Below, one piece after another: positions 56,301 through 64,000 of a stretch of 64,000 nucleotides of DNA (position 1 is its first letter; the number at the start of each line of letters is the position of its first letter). Made by a program: the position numbers and the translations under genes. This DNA is from Acholeplasma hippikon. GTDB taxonomy: Bacteria; Bacillota_I; Bacilli_A; Acholeplasmatales; Acholeplasmataceae. The notes under the pieces are model-generated. The model saw nothing but the letters and a program-made list of their open reading frames with translations, ran no database searches and was not told where the DNA came from. The stretch is taken from NCBI RefSeq assembly GCF_900660755.1, contig NZ_LR215050.1, positions 1,392,176 through 1,456,175 on the forward strand. Reading direction: 5' to 3'.

Positions 56301-59300
56301 GCTGATACTGGTGGTAGTATTCAAGATACAATTAACATGGCAGATATTACATTTAGCCATATTGTTACATCAGGGGAATCAAATAGTAGTGTAACTTTTG
56401 CCTCATCATCAAATGGTGGTTACGTCACAAACTATCGCAGAGGTATTATCTTAGGTGGTATTGCAGCTGCAGTTTCACATGGATATTCAAGAATTTATGA
56501 CTCTGTTAATAGTGGTAATATTATTGCTTATTCTAAATACTTTGCAAGAACAGGTGGCGTTTTAGCAATTGCCTTAAGAGATGAATTAGAAATGGGTAAT
56601 GTTAATACAGCATTATTTACCGGTATTACAGCAACTAATGATGATCGAACAATTATTAACTCGGTTTTAAGAAATGGGTTAAACTACGGAAACATCGCAG
56701 CTGTTACAGAAAACTTAGATCCTTATAGTACAGGAAACAGTAGTACTGTTTCACCAACAGTAAGACCGGGTGGAGGAACAATTACGTATCTTGGAGCATC
56801 TGGAACTACAACTAATACGAATTTATCATACAAGCCATCAACAACAGATAGACCAGGTATTACAAGTTCATCTGGTGGTGTTATTGGATATGGTTTATCA
56901 ACCATGAGTAAGATGCTAAACCATGGTCAAATCAGTTCAACTGACGTTGCTGGTGGTGTTGTTGGTGCAACAGTTGTCGTTAACTCATTCCATGTAAAAA
57001 TTGATACGGCAATTAACTATGGTACCGTACGTGCGATTAATAATTCAAGTTATGGAACTTTTGATAAAAAGAATTTTAACTATGATCAAATTAAAAATGC
57101 ATTTTATGATCATAATGCATCATTTATCATTCCAACGATTGATAGAAACCAAATGTGGATAACAGTTGTTCCTGATACAAAAAGAGGTATTGGTGGTGTA
57201 TTTGGTCGTCTTCAAAGAAGAGAACAACAATACATGCGTACTGCAGATGGTATTTTTGACTTTGTTGTAAACATGGATCCGAATGTTGATATGATTGGAC
57301 GCTTAGACCAGTACTATAATTTCTCAACTTCAAATACATATTTTGTGTTTGATGGAGCTTTATATTATTCAGCTAAATTAAATGATACAACACAAGCTGT
57401 ATTTAATGGCCATCGTTATAAAGACGCCTCAAATGCTTATCCAATCACAAGAAGAACTGCAACAAGAACTGTTATTGAAAAGGCATATTACAAATATCGA
57501 GAAGTTGGTAATACAGTTCAAAAGCAACTCATCCATATTAGATATCAGGTTAAAGAATTTGAAGTATCTGGTGGAAGACAATATCTTTACTATGGTTATG
57601 GAAGTGCACAAGAACAAACGCCAGAAACTGTAGTGATTAGAAGAGATTTTGTTGCCAATACAACAACTGAAATAGAGGCAACTGGATGGGTTACTGTGAA
57701 TGAACCTTATCCGGGACCTCGCTCAGAAAATTTCCCAGTTAAAAGACAAGTAATTAGTGAATCTTTTGAAAATCACAACCCATCAGTAACATCGGGTACA
57801 TATTTTCTTGGGTCAAATCCAGTTCCATTTATTTCTGAAGATGAATCATTTGAAAATGACAATCAAAAGTATGTATATCATCCTGAGTTTATTATGCGCG
57901 ATGATTCAACAATGGTTGATAAAAAACCAATTACAAGTTATATTTACTATGTAGAAAATGATATTCTAGGAGAAAGATTCAAAAGTAGTCGTCCAAATGG
58001 TATGTACGTACTTGCAACATCTGCAGGTAGCCAATTGGGTGCGACATTACCGGCAAATATTAAACTAGATCAAATTTATCAATTAAATAGTTATTTACCA
58101 TATCATGTGGATTATGAAAATATTCCTCTTCAATATAAAGAACAACTTGAAGAAGAAGTTCTAGATGAGTATTTATCTTTATTCCAAACATCATTAAATG
58201 ATAAATCTAAACTTTTAACAACCAATCAATTTATTAAAGTTCAAAACACAACAGGTTCAATTAAACTTTATGGTAATTCAGCATCTGTAGATAATGGTTC
58301 AAATACAATTACGTTAAGATTAAATCGTGCAACAACATCATATACTTCAAATCAAATTGTTCAGATGATTGAAGCAGTTTTACCAACAAACGCGAAGATT
58401 GCTAAAACAGCTTCTGATGCAGGTTTTGGTAATAATTTAGAAGCATACCGACAAGCATTATTAAACGAAGGTTATATGGATGTAAGTAATTTATATCGAC
58501 CAGAATTTACACTAACAAATGTTAACTCAGGAACTTATGAGGTAGGAGAATTTGTCTCATATAGCCAAGCAGCTTTAAATCTTTCAAGTTTATTTGTTGA
58601 TGGATATTATTCTACAACCTATACTGTTTATATTGAATACTACAATAATGCTACAACCATTCCTGGACATTATCAACATCAATTTGATAATGGTACGATT
58701 AATACAAGAGGAACACCAAATACCTCGACTGACTTAGAACTTACAGGATCGTTCACATCGATTTTAAGAAATGTTTACAGAATTAACTCAGGAATTAATA
58801 CATCAATTATTACATTAGGTTATGATATTAAAGATAGTTTTAAACTTCAATATAATAACAATGGCACATATATTGATGTAGATGCACAATACTATAGTCT
58901 AACAACCATTCCATTTAGAAATACATCAGGAAGTATTTATGAATTTGAATATACGGTTAACTTTAGTCCAGAACTTAAGGGTGGAAGTTATCGTATCGTG
59001 TATGATTTTGGTCAAGGGCCAAGATATTTAAGAATAACAAAGGCTAAGAGCACAGAAAATAGTATCTTATCAATAAGTCATGAAACTGAACAAATCATAT
59101 ATAATCCAACAACGACATTTACAACAAATATTGATTTTGATTATGATTTATTAAGTTCATATACTGGAGATTATGGTTCAACAATTAACTCAAACATTCC
59201 AGCATATTTAGATAATTATGAACATAATATACCGTTTTTAAATCACTTAAACATATCTAAGTTTGCAAGATTAGAAAATGTAATGGTATCAGGTCCTACA

Positions 59301-60734
59301 TATAATAACGGATATAAAACATATACCGTTACTTATCAAGTGATATCTGAAAATGGCAATATTAAACCATATACACACTATATTGTTGAACGTCCATTTA
59401 CAGTATCAGCAGTTTATAAAGACAATATTTCAGTAAATATGAATAGTTTAACTGCGTTACGTGAAGCAGTTGAAACTGTATTTGGGATTAACTTCCAATT
59501 AAATAATGCATTAATCAATCAAATTATGCAGTTAGAATCAACTAGTAGTTATCAACACTTTGACTTTGTTGTTACTGCAAAATACCCAAATGGTAATACA
59601 ATGCCTTCAAATGAAATTGTGGGTATTAGTTATTCTGTAAGTAATAACTTAAATATTCATATGAGTGATGCAACCATTCCTGGAACATATACTATTACCA
59701 TGCTATATATTAGAGATGGTAGACAAACAACTATTACACCTAATATTGTTATCACTAAAAATCAAGGTACATCAAGTTACTTAAAAGATATTCGATTTGC
59801 TGAAAATAGTCAGGATACAGATTATCCAAATATTTACATCAGTAATGCAAGTGGTGCAATCGTTCAATCGACTTACTTACCAAGTGCATACTACGCTGGT
59901 ATTGACTATGATGGCGCTGATTTAGCAAACATTCGTCATTTTAGAGTTGACGGTACAGTAGCAAATATTCCATTAAATGAATATAGCCCACTCATGATTG
60001 ATTTTTTACCACCAGGTGCAACAATCGCAAGACTGATTAATCCGGTAACAAATCAGTACACCATTGAAATAGGTAAAAATTCATCAGCTGCTGAAAAAGA
60101 ATTATTAAATACTAACTTTACATTAAAATATGATGGTAGTGAACCAACGGATGAAGAAGAAGTTATTATTACTTATCGTGTTACATCTGAAGATGGATTG
60201 ACACAAACTTATTATCATACAACAGTTATGGATAAGACTTATAACTTATCAATTATCTTTGAAGTTTATTATGGTTCAATTAATCCAGAAGGATTATTAG
60301 AAGTTACTCGTTTCTATAACAAAACGTTTGTTATTATGGTAACTAACTTTACAGCTAAAGATAGTAATGGTAATCTAATTCCTAATACAACATTAGGTGT
60401 TCCAAACTTCCCACAATTTGCTTCAGTAGGCCAAATTGAATCAACAGTAAATATGTTCTATTCAGCAATTGATCCAAATATATATCGCTACCGCTTTGGT
60501 AGAAATAAATCAGGATTCTATAACTTTGATGTGTTATTACCAGAAGACGAATTAACTTATCAAATTAAGTTTAATAATGAAATTTTAGGTGATACACCAA
60601 TCTTAGGTGGTAAATATTTCTATATCGTAAATGGTAATAGAAATAGAACGAGAACTTTTCAAATCTTAATTTCTGAAACAAGTGAAGTTGATAAACTATG
60701 GGGATTATATGATTATAAGACCGAATGGAATTAA
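53373..60734 (+). CDS. Giant beta-helical surface adhesin
   Basis: Protein of 2,453 residues. I start at the ATG at 53373, eight bases after GGGGAGGT; a TTG six bases earlier is too close to the ribosome site. A signal peptide (about 1-30) is followed by a short alpha/beta region. A large GLUG-like right-handed beta-helix spans about 130-1280, marked by recurring GG(I/V)(V/I)G, N-x-G-x-I and SxNxGxI rungs. Beta-sandwich Ig-like domains run from about 1560 to the end. There is no sortase motif or C-terminal helix, so attachment must use partners, perhaps the TasA-like proteins. It is the last operon gene and is probably the adhesive tip or matrix protein. Confidence 0.8.
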   Translation: MKKFITVLSLLSIAVFLGAILSTSSDIFAADVEPREDLIEHDFGSLLPNLEISSYISYSDFRTMLNGYISSNPSNVNAVVDLIDENILDENKIIRIDTAQELYRFSVDVSFLDSIKYELETTKLPIEVRNKMLDLDYALGNHVDYSVMKSRQFIPIGYSFETIDNTPYEKYFTGTFNGMGFTISNLAVAGYNAIHIIEGEDETEIETVISPYYSMFTHNSGVITNFGLVNPTFELRVDHENLTKAANIVGLNEGLVEKVYVVDERSQADAGFRMKTPVGATTSQYEAAGLVYENAAGAVFKDSYFAGRLVVNQSNVNAFNVQPVLFKNSGTTAKLVYDNQLYLTSLTVGGSTVTITPVNNLHIGEATNTLKGSSSLGNAFFYYPTDGYPKLVGLAFVDNYFEIHNAFEFRYFTLMITFNGNFNGKAYRQHNYRLVNHINIDDIAPNSIKTIAVEFEGILSGESEETENYHIYNLKISDGVLNQGAYHLGLFSLLKGEVKDINFKDFELTYTNSSNYTNIHSYIGAVAARMDDGKITNVMLDLNTNLGNEMIGRFSYGAFSGYASGTIYGAYVEGEHEMGNHAPNTTSYAFEAYIGGIVGRTANKQLKVYNALNRAKINSFGTTGSAQYNANTQVYVGGVIGYVENIVGQVNDFGLITNEGEIVVRHIQSNRDVKVFIGGVIGESSGAAYILNDLSGIWVNKGKFNLTLRATSNPNETYLSGVVNSSHNASTEFIYLQNKKPADLLITTLTNFKFATVLYHRGTGGITLSQSYNEMDVEFSSTTPYTQAYSGLFHTEGSAENLLRFVENKGNIIFRGFTTNQNFIISGITTATNTDFLNVIQSGEIAVYNITFNPTTREIMTNSGTNNNDQNIWVSGITYLLSSGKYIKNSMNNGAIYVADINSTSNIYIAGIVNRNQSGDLHNKDTDNIPKATYGILNTVNNANISSTLPDHYGLNNHGIKGRANTYVGGIVTFNGADTGGSIQDTINMADITFSHIVTSGESNSSVTFASSSNGGYVTNYRRGIILGGIAAAVSHGYSRIYDSVNSGNIIAYSKYFARTGGVLAIALRDELEMGNVNTALFTGITATNDDRTIINSVLRNGLNYGNIAAVTENLDPYSTGNSSTVSPTVRPGGGTITYLGASGTTTNTNLSYKPSTTDRPGITSSSGGVIGYGLSTMSKMLNHGQISSTDVAGGVVGATVVVNSFHVKIDTAINYGTVRAINNSSYGTFDKKNFNYDQIKNAFYDHNASFIIPTIDRNQMWITVVPDTKRGIGGVFGRLQRREQQYMRTADGIFDFVVNMDPNVDMIGRLDQYYNFSTSNTYFVFDGALYYSAKLNDTTQAVFNGHRYKDASNAYPITRRTATRTVIEKAYYKYREVGNTVQKQLIHIRYQVKEFEVSGGRQYLYYGYGSAQEQTPETVVIRRDFVANTTTEIEATGWVTVNEPYPGPRSENFPVKRQVISESFENHNPSVTSGTYFLGSNPVPFISEDESFENDNQKYVYHPEFIMRDDSTMVDKKPITSYIYYVENDILGERFKSSRPNGMYVLATSAGSQLGATLPANIKLDQIYQLNSYLPYHVDYENIPLQYKEQLEEEVLDEYLSLFQTSLNDKSKLLTTNQFIKVQNTTGSIKLYGNSASVDNGSNTITLRLNRATTSYTSNQIVQMIEAVLPTNAKIAKTASDAGFGNNLEAYRQALLNEGYMDVSNLYRPEFTLTNVNSGTYEVGEFVSYSQAALNLSSLFVDGYYSTTYTVYIEYYNNATTIPGHYQHQFDNGTINTRGTPNTSTDLELTGSFTSILRNVYRINSGINTSIITLGYDIKDSFKLQYNNNGTYIDVDAQYYSLTTIPFRNTSGSIYEFEYTVNFSPELKGGSYRIVYDFGQGPRYLRITKAKSTENSILSISHETEQIIYNPTTTFTTNIDFDYDLLSSYTGDYGSTINSNIPAYLDNYEHNIPFLNHLNISKFARLENVMVSGPTYNNGYKTYTVTYQVISENGNIKPYTHYIVERPFTVSAVYKDNISVNMNSLTALREAVETVFGINFQLNNALINQIMQLESTSSYQHFDFVVTAKYPNGNTMPSNEIVGISYSVSNNLNIHMSDATIPGTYTITMLYIRDGRQTTITPNIVITKNQGTSSYLKDIRFAENSQDTDYPNIYISNASGAIVQSTYLPSAYYAGIDYDGADLANIRHFRVDGTVANIPLNEYSPLMIDFLPPGATIARLINPVTNQYTIEIGKNSSAAEKELLNTNFTLKYDGSEPTDEEEVIITYRVTSEDGLTQTYYHTTVMDKTYNLSIIFEVYYGSINPEGLLEVTRFYNKTFVIMVTNFTAKDSNGNLIPNTTLGVPNFPQFASVGQIESTVNMFYSAIDPNIYRYRFGRNKSGFYNFDVLLPEDELTYQIKFNNEILGDTPILGGKYFYIVNGNRNRTRTFQILISETSEVDKLWGLYDYKTEWN

Positions 60735-60749
60735 ATAAATAAAAAAAAG

Positions 60750-60782
60750 AAGAGTTTGAAAAATTATTCAAACTCTTTTTTT
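60750..60782. terminator. Bidirectional terminator between the adhesin and MscS genes
   Basis: AAGAGTTTGAA and TTCAAACTCTT form an 11-base-pair stem with a T run on the right and an A run on the left. It can end the adhesin transcript and the converging mscS transcript. Confidence 0.9.
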
Positions 60783-60783
60783 G

Positions 60784-61599
60784 TTAAACTTTATTTTCTT
60801 CACGTTTCTTTCTTAAGAAAATCATGATGTCGTGTCTAATTGAACGTTCTAATCCGACATGTTTATTATTTAATGTTTTAAATTGAACGCGTAAGGTAAT
60901 GTTATAGATTTGTGACTCAATGACACCAACAAACCTAGGTGCATCAATCATATCAGGGTGATCAGCGTAACTGTTTAATATATTTTGGAATTCTTCTGTA
61001 TAAAAGACACTAATATCAAATGTTGGTGTAATTTGGAAATCAACAACACCAACTGAGTCTCCAACAGAATATTGGTTGATGACTCTAATATCACCGTTAT
61101 TAATTAGTCTAATCTCATTCTTCCAGTTTCTAATTTTTGTACGACGCATGCCGATTTCTAGTACAGTTCCTTTAAAATCACCAATTTGAATCACATCTCC
61201 GACATCAAATGCATTTTCAAAGACAATAAAGAACCCTGAAATTAAGTCTTTTACTAATTCTTGAGCACCAAAGCCTACTGCGAATCCTAAGATACCAGCA
61301 GAAGCTAATACAGGAGCTAAATCAATACCTAATTCTAAGAGAACCATCATAAACATAATAAACCAGAATAAGTATTTAGCAAGAGATAAAACTAAAGCAG
61401 TAATTGTCTTTTTACGTTTAACTAGGTGTTTTTCCTTAGCCTTAAGTTTATTGATGATACGTTTGGCAATTCTACTGAAGATAAAACCTAAAAATAACCA
61501 AATGGCAATCGCGGTTAATGAAACGAGAGCCTTATTTAATTCTTCACTCATGCCAGTTTGTTCTAATAGATTAAAAATAAAATCTTTTAATATTTGCAT
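60784..61599 (-). CDS. Small-conductance mechanosensitive channel (MscS family)
   Basis: Channel of 271 residues. Helices lie at about 24-42 and 65-90. The pore helix is the Gly/Ala-rich ASAGILGFAVGFGAQELVKDLISG segment at about 105-128. The cytoplasmic beta domain begins with FDVGDVIQIGDFKGTVLEIGMRRTKIRNW, diagnostic for MscS. It releases solutes on hypo-osmotic shock, which matters in a wall-less cell. Its ribosome site lies in the terminator stem of the upstream metNIQ operon. Confidence 0.93.
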   Translation of the reverse strand: MQILKDFIFNLLEQTGMSEELNKALVSLTAIAIWLFLGFIFSRIAKRIINKLKAKEKHLVKRKKTITALVLSLAKYLFWFIMFMMVLLELGIDLAPVLASAGILGFAVGFGAQELVKDLISGFFIVFENAFDVGDVIQIGDFKGTVLEIGMRRTKIRNWKNEIRLINNGDIRVINQYSVGDSVGVVDFQITPTFDISVFYTEEFQNILNSYADHPDMIDAPRFVGVIESQIYNITLRVQFKTLNNKHVGLERSIRHDIMIFLRKKREENKV

Positions 61600-61604
61600 A
61601 AAAA

Positions 61605-61638
61605 AATCACCTCATTCTTATTATAGCATGAGGTGATT
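61605..61638 (-). terminator. metQ terminator that also carries the mscS -10 and ribosome site
   Basis: On the minus strand AATCACCTCAT pairs with ATGAGGTGATT and is followed by a U run. The loop contains TATAAT (complement of 61620-61625), placed to start the mscS transcript near 61613. The 3' arm contains GAGGTGA, the mscS ribosome site. Confidence 0.75.
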
Positions 61639-61643
61639 ATTTA

Positions 61644-62444
61644 TTAAAACGCAGGGATTGCTGCGAAACCGTATTGGTCAATAATCCATTGTCTTACTTT
61701 ATCACTTGTTAGATGTTTGATGAATGTTTGGATATCATCATCATTTAAACGTGATGCTTTAACAACGAATGAAATTGCATAAGTCTTAGTTAGGTCGTTT
61801 AAAGGTTCATTCATATAAATTTCACCTTCATCATAAGAACCTAATGATGAAATAACATAACTTGGATACATGATTGCTAATCCACGACCTGAGTCACGAT
61901 ATTTAGCAGGTGTAACATTGATTGCACTTTGGTCCCAAACTAAATTTTTTGGATTAGCTGCAATGTCATCTAATGTTGAACTTGTTTTAACGATTCCATC
62001 TTTTAAAGTGATTAAACCAGCTGTTTCTAATAAAATTAATGCACGAGATAAGTTAACAGTATCAAGTGGTAAATAAATAGTTTCACCATTTGGAATATCA
62101 TTAATTGTTTCATACTTTTCTGAGAAGATTGCAAACTTAGAATGATATACAGGTTGTGCAATCACTAGATCACCTTTATTTGCATCATTGAATACTTGCA
62201 TGAAATATTGGTGTTGGATTAAGTTACCGTCAATTTCATCGTTATTTAATGGTGTATTTAAGCTGTTATAGTTCATTTGAACCGCCTCAACTTTAATTCC
62301 ATCAGCCTTTAAATCGTCTTTGATTAAATCAACGATTTATGGCATTGGATAGAAGTCAACGCCAATCTTTAATGTGTCTTCTTTACTACATCCTACTAAT
62401 GTGAATAGTAGAACAGTCGTAACGACTAAAAATAATTTTTTCAT
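61644..62444 (-). pseudogene. metQ: metQ-like methionine-binding lipoprotein with an in-frame stop
   Basis: Read from an ATG at 62444, the gene encodes a lipoprotein signal peptide with lipobox LVGC and the NlpA/MetQ start KIGVDFYPMP. A TAA at 62337-62339 (codon 36) then interrupts it. The same frame continues with IVDLIKDDLKADGIKVEAVQ and an otherwise intact MetQ body to the stop at 61644, for a total of 267 codons, normal for MetQ. One base change would restore it. Either it is a recent inactivation or a sequence error. The interrupted C-terminal part could restart only without a signal peptide. metI and metN upstream are intact. Confidence 0.85.
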
Positions 62445-63121
62445 ATTCTGCCTCTCTTTTTTTTATCTAGGTGGCTTGCCAGTAAGCTACCTAAGATTTG
62501 AATAACTTGAACTAAAATGATCATTAAAATTGTTGATGCCCACATCATGGATTTACCCCATGGGTCATTATAACCTTCAACAATTGCGGTATGTCCAAGT
62601 CCACCACCACCAATTACATAAACAACTGAAGAATATGCTAAGAGTGAAACTAAACTTGAAGTATAACCAAGAATAATTGAAGATTTGGCTTCAACATAAA
62701 TAAACTTTGTAAATAACTGGAATTTTGTAGCTCCCATTGTTTTAGCTACATTATAAATATTAGGGTTAATATCAACAATTGCTTGTTCAACTAATCTTGA
62801 AACAGTTGCAATCCCAATAATGCTTAATGAAATTAAAGATGGAATAAATCCATAACTTGTCTTAAAGAATTCATAAGTAAATGGAATGATTAAGACCATT
62901 AAAAGTATAAATGGAATAGAGCGTACGATACTTACTAAAACACTTAAGATATAAGATACGAATTTATTTTCATAGATTCTATTTTTTCCGTATAAGGCTA
63001 AGATAAATCCAACAATTGTACCTAATGGAATGGATATTAATGCACTAGAACCTAAAAGAATAATGGTTTCATAACTTGCTTTAATTAATTTATCAATTTG
63101 AGTAGAGGTTAGATCAAACAT
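62441..63121 (-). CDS. metI: Methionine ABC transporter permease
   Basis: Permease of about 226 residues with five predicted helices, typical of MetI. The ATPase-contact loop is NIYNVAKTMGATKFQLFTKFIYVEA. VSIVRSIPFILLMVLIIPFT and VYVIGGGGLGHTAIVEGYN are family landmarks. I start at the ATG at 63121, preceded by GGGGTG. A GTG nine bases earlier is possible. It overlaps the end of metN and its stop touches the metQ start. Confidence 0.92.
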   Translation of the reverse strand: MFDLTSTQIDKLIKASYETIILLGSSALISIPLGTIVGFILALYGKNRIYENKFVSYILSVLVSIVRSIPFILLMVLIIPFTYEFFKTSYGFIPSLISLSIIGIATVSRLVEQAIVDINPNIYNVAKTMGATKFQLFTKFIYVEAKSSIILGYTSSLVSLLAYSSVVYVIGGGGLGHTAIVEGYNDPWGKSMMWASTILMIILVQVIQILGSLLASHLDKKKRGRI

Positions 63122-63851
63122 TTTCATCACCCCATATAATGCTTTCGTAATCTGTTACAAGTTCTTTCGTGTTTTTTACTTCAGCCAATCGTTTTATCTT
63201 ACCTTTTTCTAAAAGTAGCACACGATCACATAAGTACTTAACCAATTCAGTTTGGTGACTGACAAAGATAATCGTTGTTTTAAACTCTTGATTAATTTGT
63301 TTTAATAAACTTAGAATTTCATAGGCAGTCGCATCATCTAAACTTGAAGTAGGTTCATCAGCGTAGATGACTTTAGGTTGAGTGACTAATGCTCTTGCAA
63401 TCGATATTCTTTGTGCTTCTCCACCAGATAAAGTAATTGGATATTCTTTTTCTTTGTGTATTAAGCCAACATAGCTAAGCATCTTTTTAGACTTTTCTAA
63501 AGCTTCTTTTTTACTGATACCTCTTAAAATTAAGGGAAGTGCGATATTTTCTAACACACTTAAGTTATATAGAAGTGAAAAACTTTGATGGATATATGAT
63601 GTTTCTAAGAGCAATTGTCTTTGTTCATGGTGTGTTAAGTTTTTTGTGTCTTTGTCTAAGAAAATAAATTCACCCTCATCGTAAGTCGATTGAAAGGATA
63701 AAATTTTTAATAATGTAGACTTACCGACACCGCTTTTACCGATTATCCCAAAAATTTCGCCTGACTTTATTTCGAATGTTACGCCGTCAAGGGCTGAAAC
63801 AATATTTTTCTTATCTTTAAAAGTCTTTTTAATGTTAGTTAATTTAAACAT
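63114..63851 (-). CDS. metN: Methionine ABC transporter ATP-binding protein
   Basis: ATPase of 245 residues. Walker A is GKSGVGKSTL (about 37-46), the signature is LSGGEAQR, and Walker B is VIYADEPTSSLD followed by the switch histidine in VSHQTE. It is of the MetN type by position and by the permease partner. The C-terminal NIL (methionine-sensing) domain of longer MetN proteins is missing, so substrate feedback is probably absent. Confidence 0.9.
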   Translation of the reverse strand: MFKLTNIKKTFKDKKNIVSALDGVTFEIKSGEIFGIIGKSGVGKSTLLKILSFQSTYDEGEFIFLDKDTKNLTHHEQRQLLLETSYIHQSFSLLYNLSVLENIALPLILRGISKKEALEKSKKMLSYVGLIHKEKEYPITLSGGEAQRISIARALVTQPKVIYADEPTSSLDDATAYEILSLLKQINQEFKTTIIFVSHQTELVKYLCDRVLLLEKGKIKRLAEVKNTKELVTDYESIIWGDENV

Positions 63852-63883
63852 ATATTCACCCGAATTTCTGCATTTCCCTATAC

Positions 63884-63889
63884 ATTATA
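63884..63889 (-). promoter_or_regulatory. Candidate -10 box of the metNIQ operon
   Basis: TATAAT on the minus strand lies 32 bases before the metN start. There is no clear -35 and no recognisable SAM riboswitch or T-box in the visible leader. Confidence 0.45.
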
Positions 63890-63940
63890 CATGTTTGAAT
63901 ATTATTTTCTCTCATTGTAACTTTTTTTACGAAAAAATCG

Positions 63941-64000
63941 TTATTTTTATGATATGATTAAACTTACTATAAAAATTAATCAAGAGGAATAACGAAAAAA
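63941..64000 (+). promoter_or_regulatory. Leader of a plus-strand gene beginning past the window edge
   Basis: TATGAT (63953-63958) and an AAGAGGA ribosome-site-like sequence (63982-63988) run to the end of the window without a start codon. They suggest a divergent gene starting just outside. Confidence 0.35.

Noticed and set aside
62337..62339. Recoding of TAA (readthrough) in metQ
   Set aside because: TAA ends many genes here, and no recoding signal or precedent for programmed TAA readthrough was seen.
1..64000. Mycoplasma code with UGA as tryptophan
   Set aside because: Tryptophans are TGG, and TGA ends several genes at ATGA overlaps (for example at 4591, 5337 and 5987).

Overview
The window is AT-rich, uses UGA as a stop (several genes overlap as ATGA or TAATG) and reads TGG as Trp. 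It holds many diacyl-type lipoproteins and membrane-anchored surface proteins and shows no wall or sortase genes. This fits a low-GC Firmicute/Mollicute relative that keeps the standard code, such as an Acholeplasma- or Izemoplasma-type organism. That placement is inferred from style and gene families, not proven.

Layout. (1) 1-9.7 kb is chromosomal housekeeping and envelope: uvrB, pepF, a polysaccharide co-polymerase/tyrosine kinase/PHP phosphatase set (wzz-like, cpsD-like, cpsB-like) ending in a DegV protein, a GT4 glycosyltransferase, and a Cys42 NADH oxidase. (2) 9.7-25 kb is a beta-mannan utilisation operon: a large repeat-bearing SGNH (DUF4886-like) lipoprotein, ABC binding protein, LacI regulator, two permeases, two GH130 phosphorylases around a cellobiose 2-epimerase-like enzyme, an Ig-like lipoprotein and a membrane-anchored GH5 mannanase. 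A BadF-type (GlcNAc) kinase follows on the minus strand. (3) 26-38.7 kb is a second sugar operon led by a GntR/UTRA regulator. It has two related beta-propeller-like proteins with inserted discoidin-like domains, a second ABC importer without ATPase, a double-anchored lipoprotein, a DUF624 protein, a membrane SGNH hydrolase and two phosphomannose isomerases. Mannose 1-phosphate from region 2, after isomerisation to Man-6-P by a mutase not seen here, could enter glycolysis through these isomerases.

(4) 38.7-60.8 kb is the striking part. Two adjacent GGDEF-EAL proteins are reciprocally degenerate: the first keeps EAL residues and has lost GGDEF; the second keeps a TGDEF motif and has lost the EAL DD motif. 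Directly after them is a strong promoter, a class I cyclic-di-GMP riboswitch and an overlapping intrinsic terminator. This controls an about 18 kb operon of TasA/camelysin-like proteins with SipW-type signal peptides, three SipW-type signal peptidases placed between their likely substrates, a membrane-anchored McrB-like AAA+ ATPase, a DUF2357-like (McrC-related) protein whose nuclease part appears replaced by a long coiled coil, and a 2,453-residue beta-helical adhesin. I propose this as a c-di-GMP-switched surface fibre/adhesin system using a repurposed McrB-DUF2357 pair.

(5) 60.8-64 kb, minus strand, holds a MscS channel and a metNIQ methionine importer whose metQ has an in-frame TAA after codon 35. 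No tRNA, rRNA, CRISPR array or insertion sequence was seen. No gene-free stretch exceeds 300 bases.
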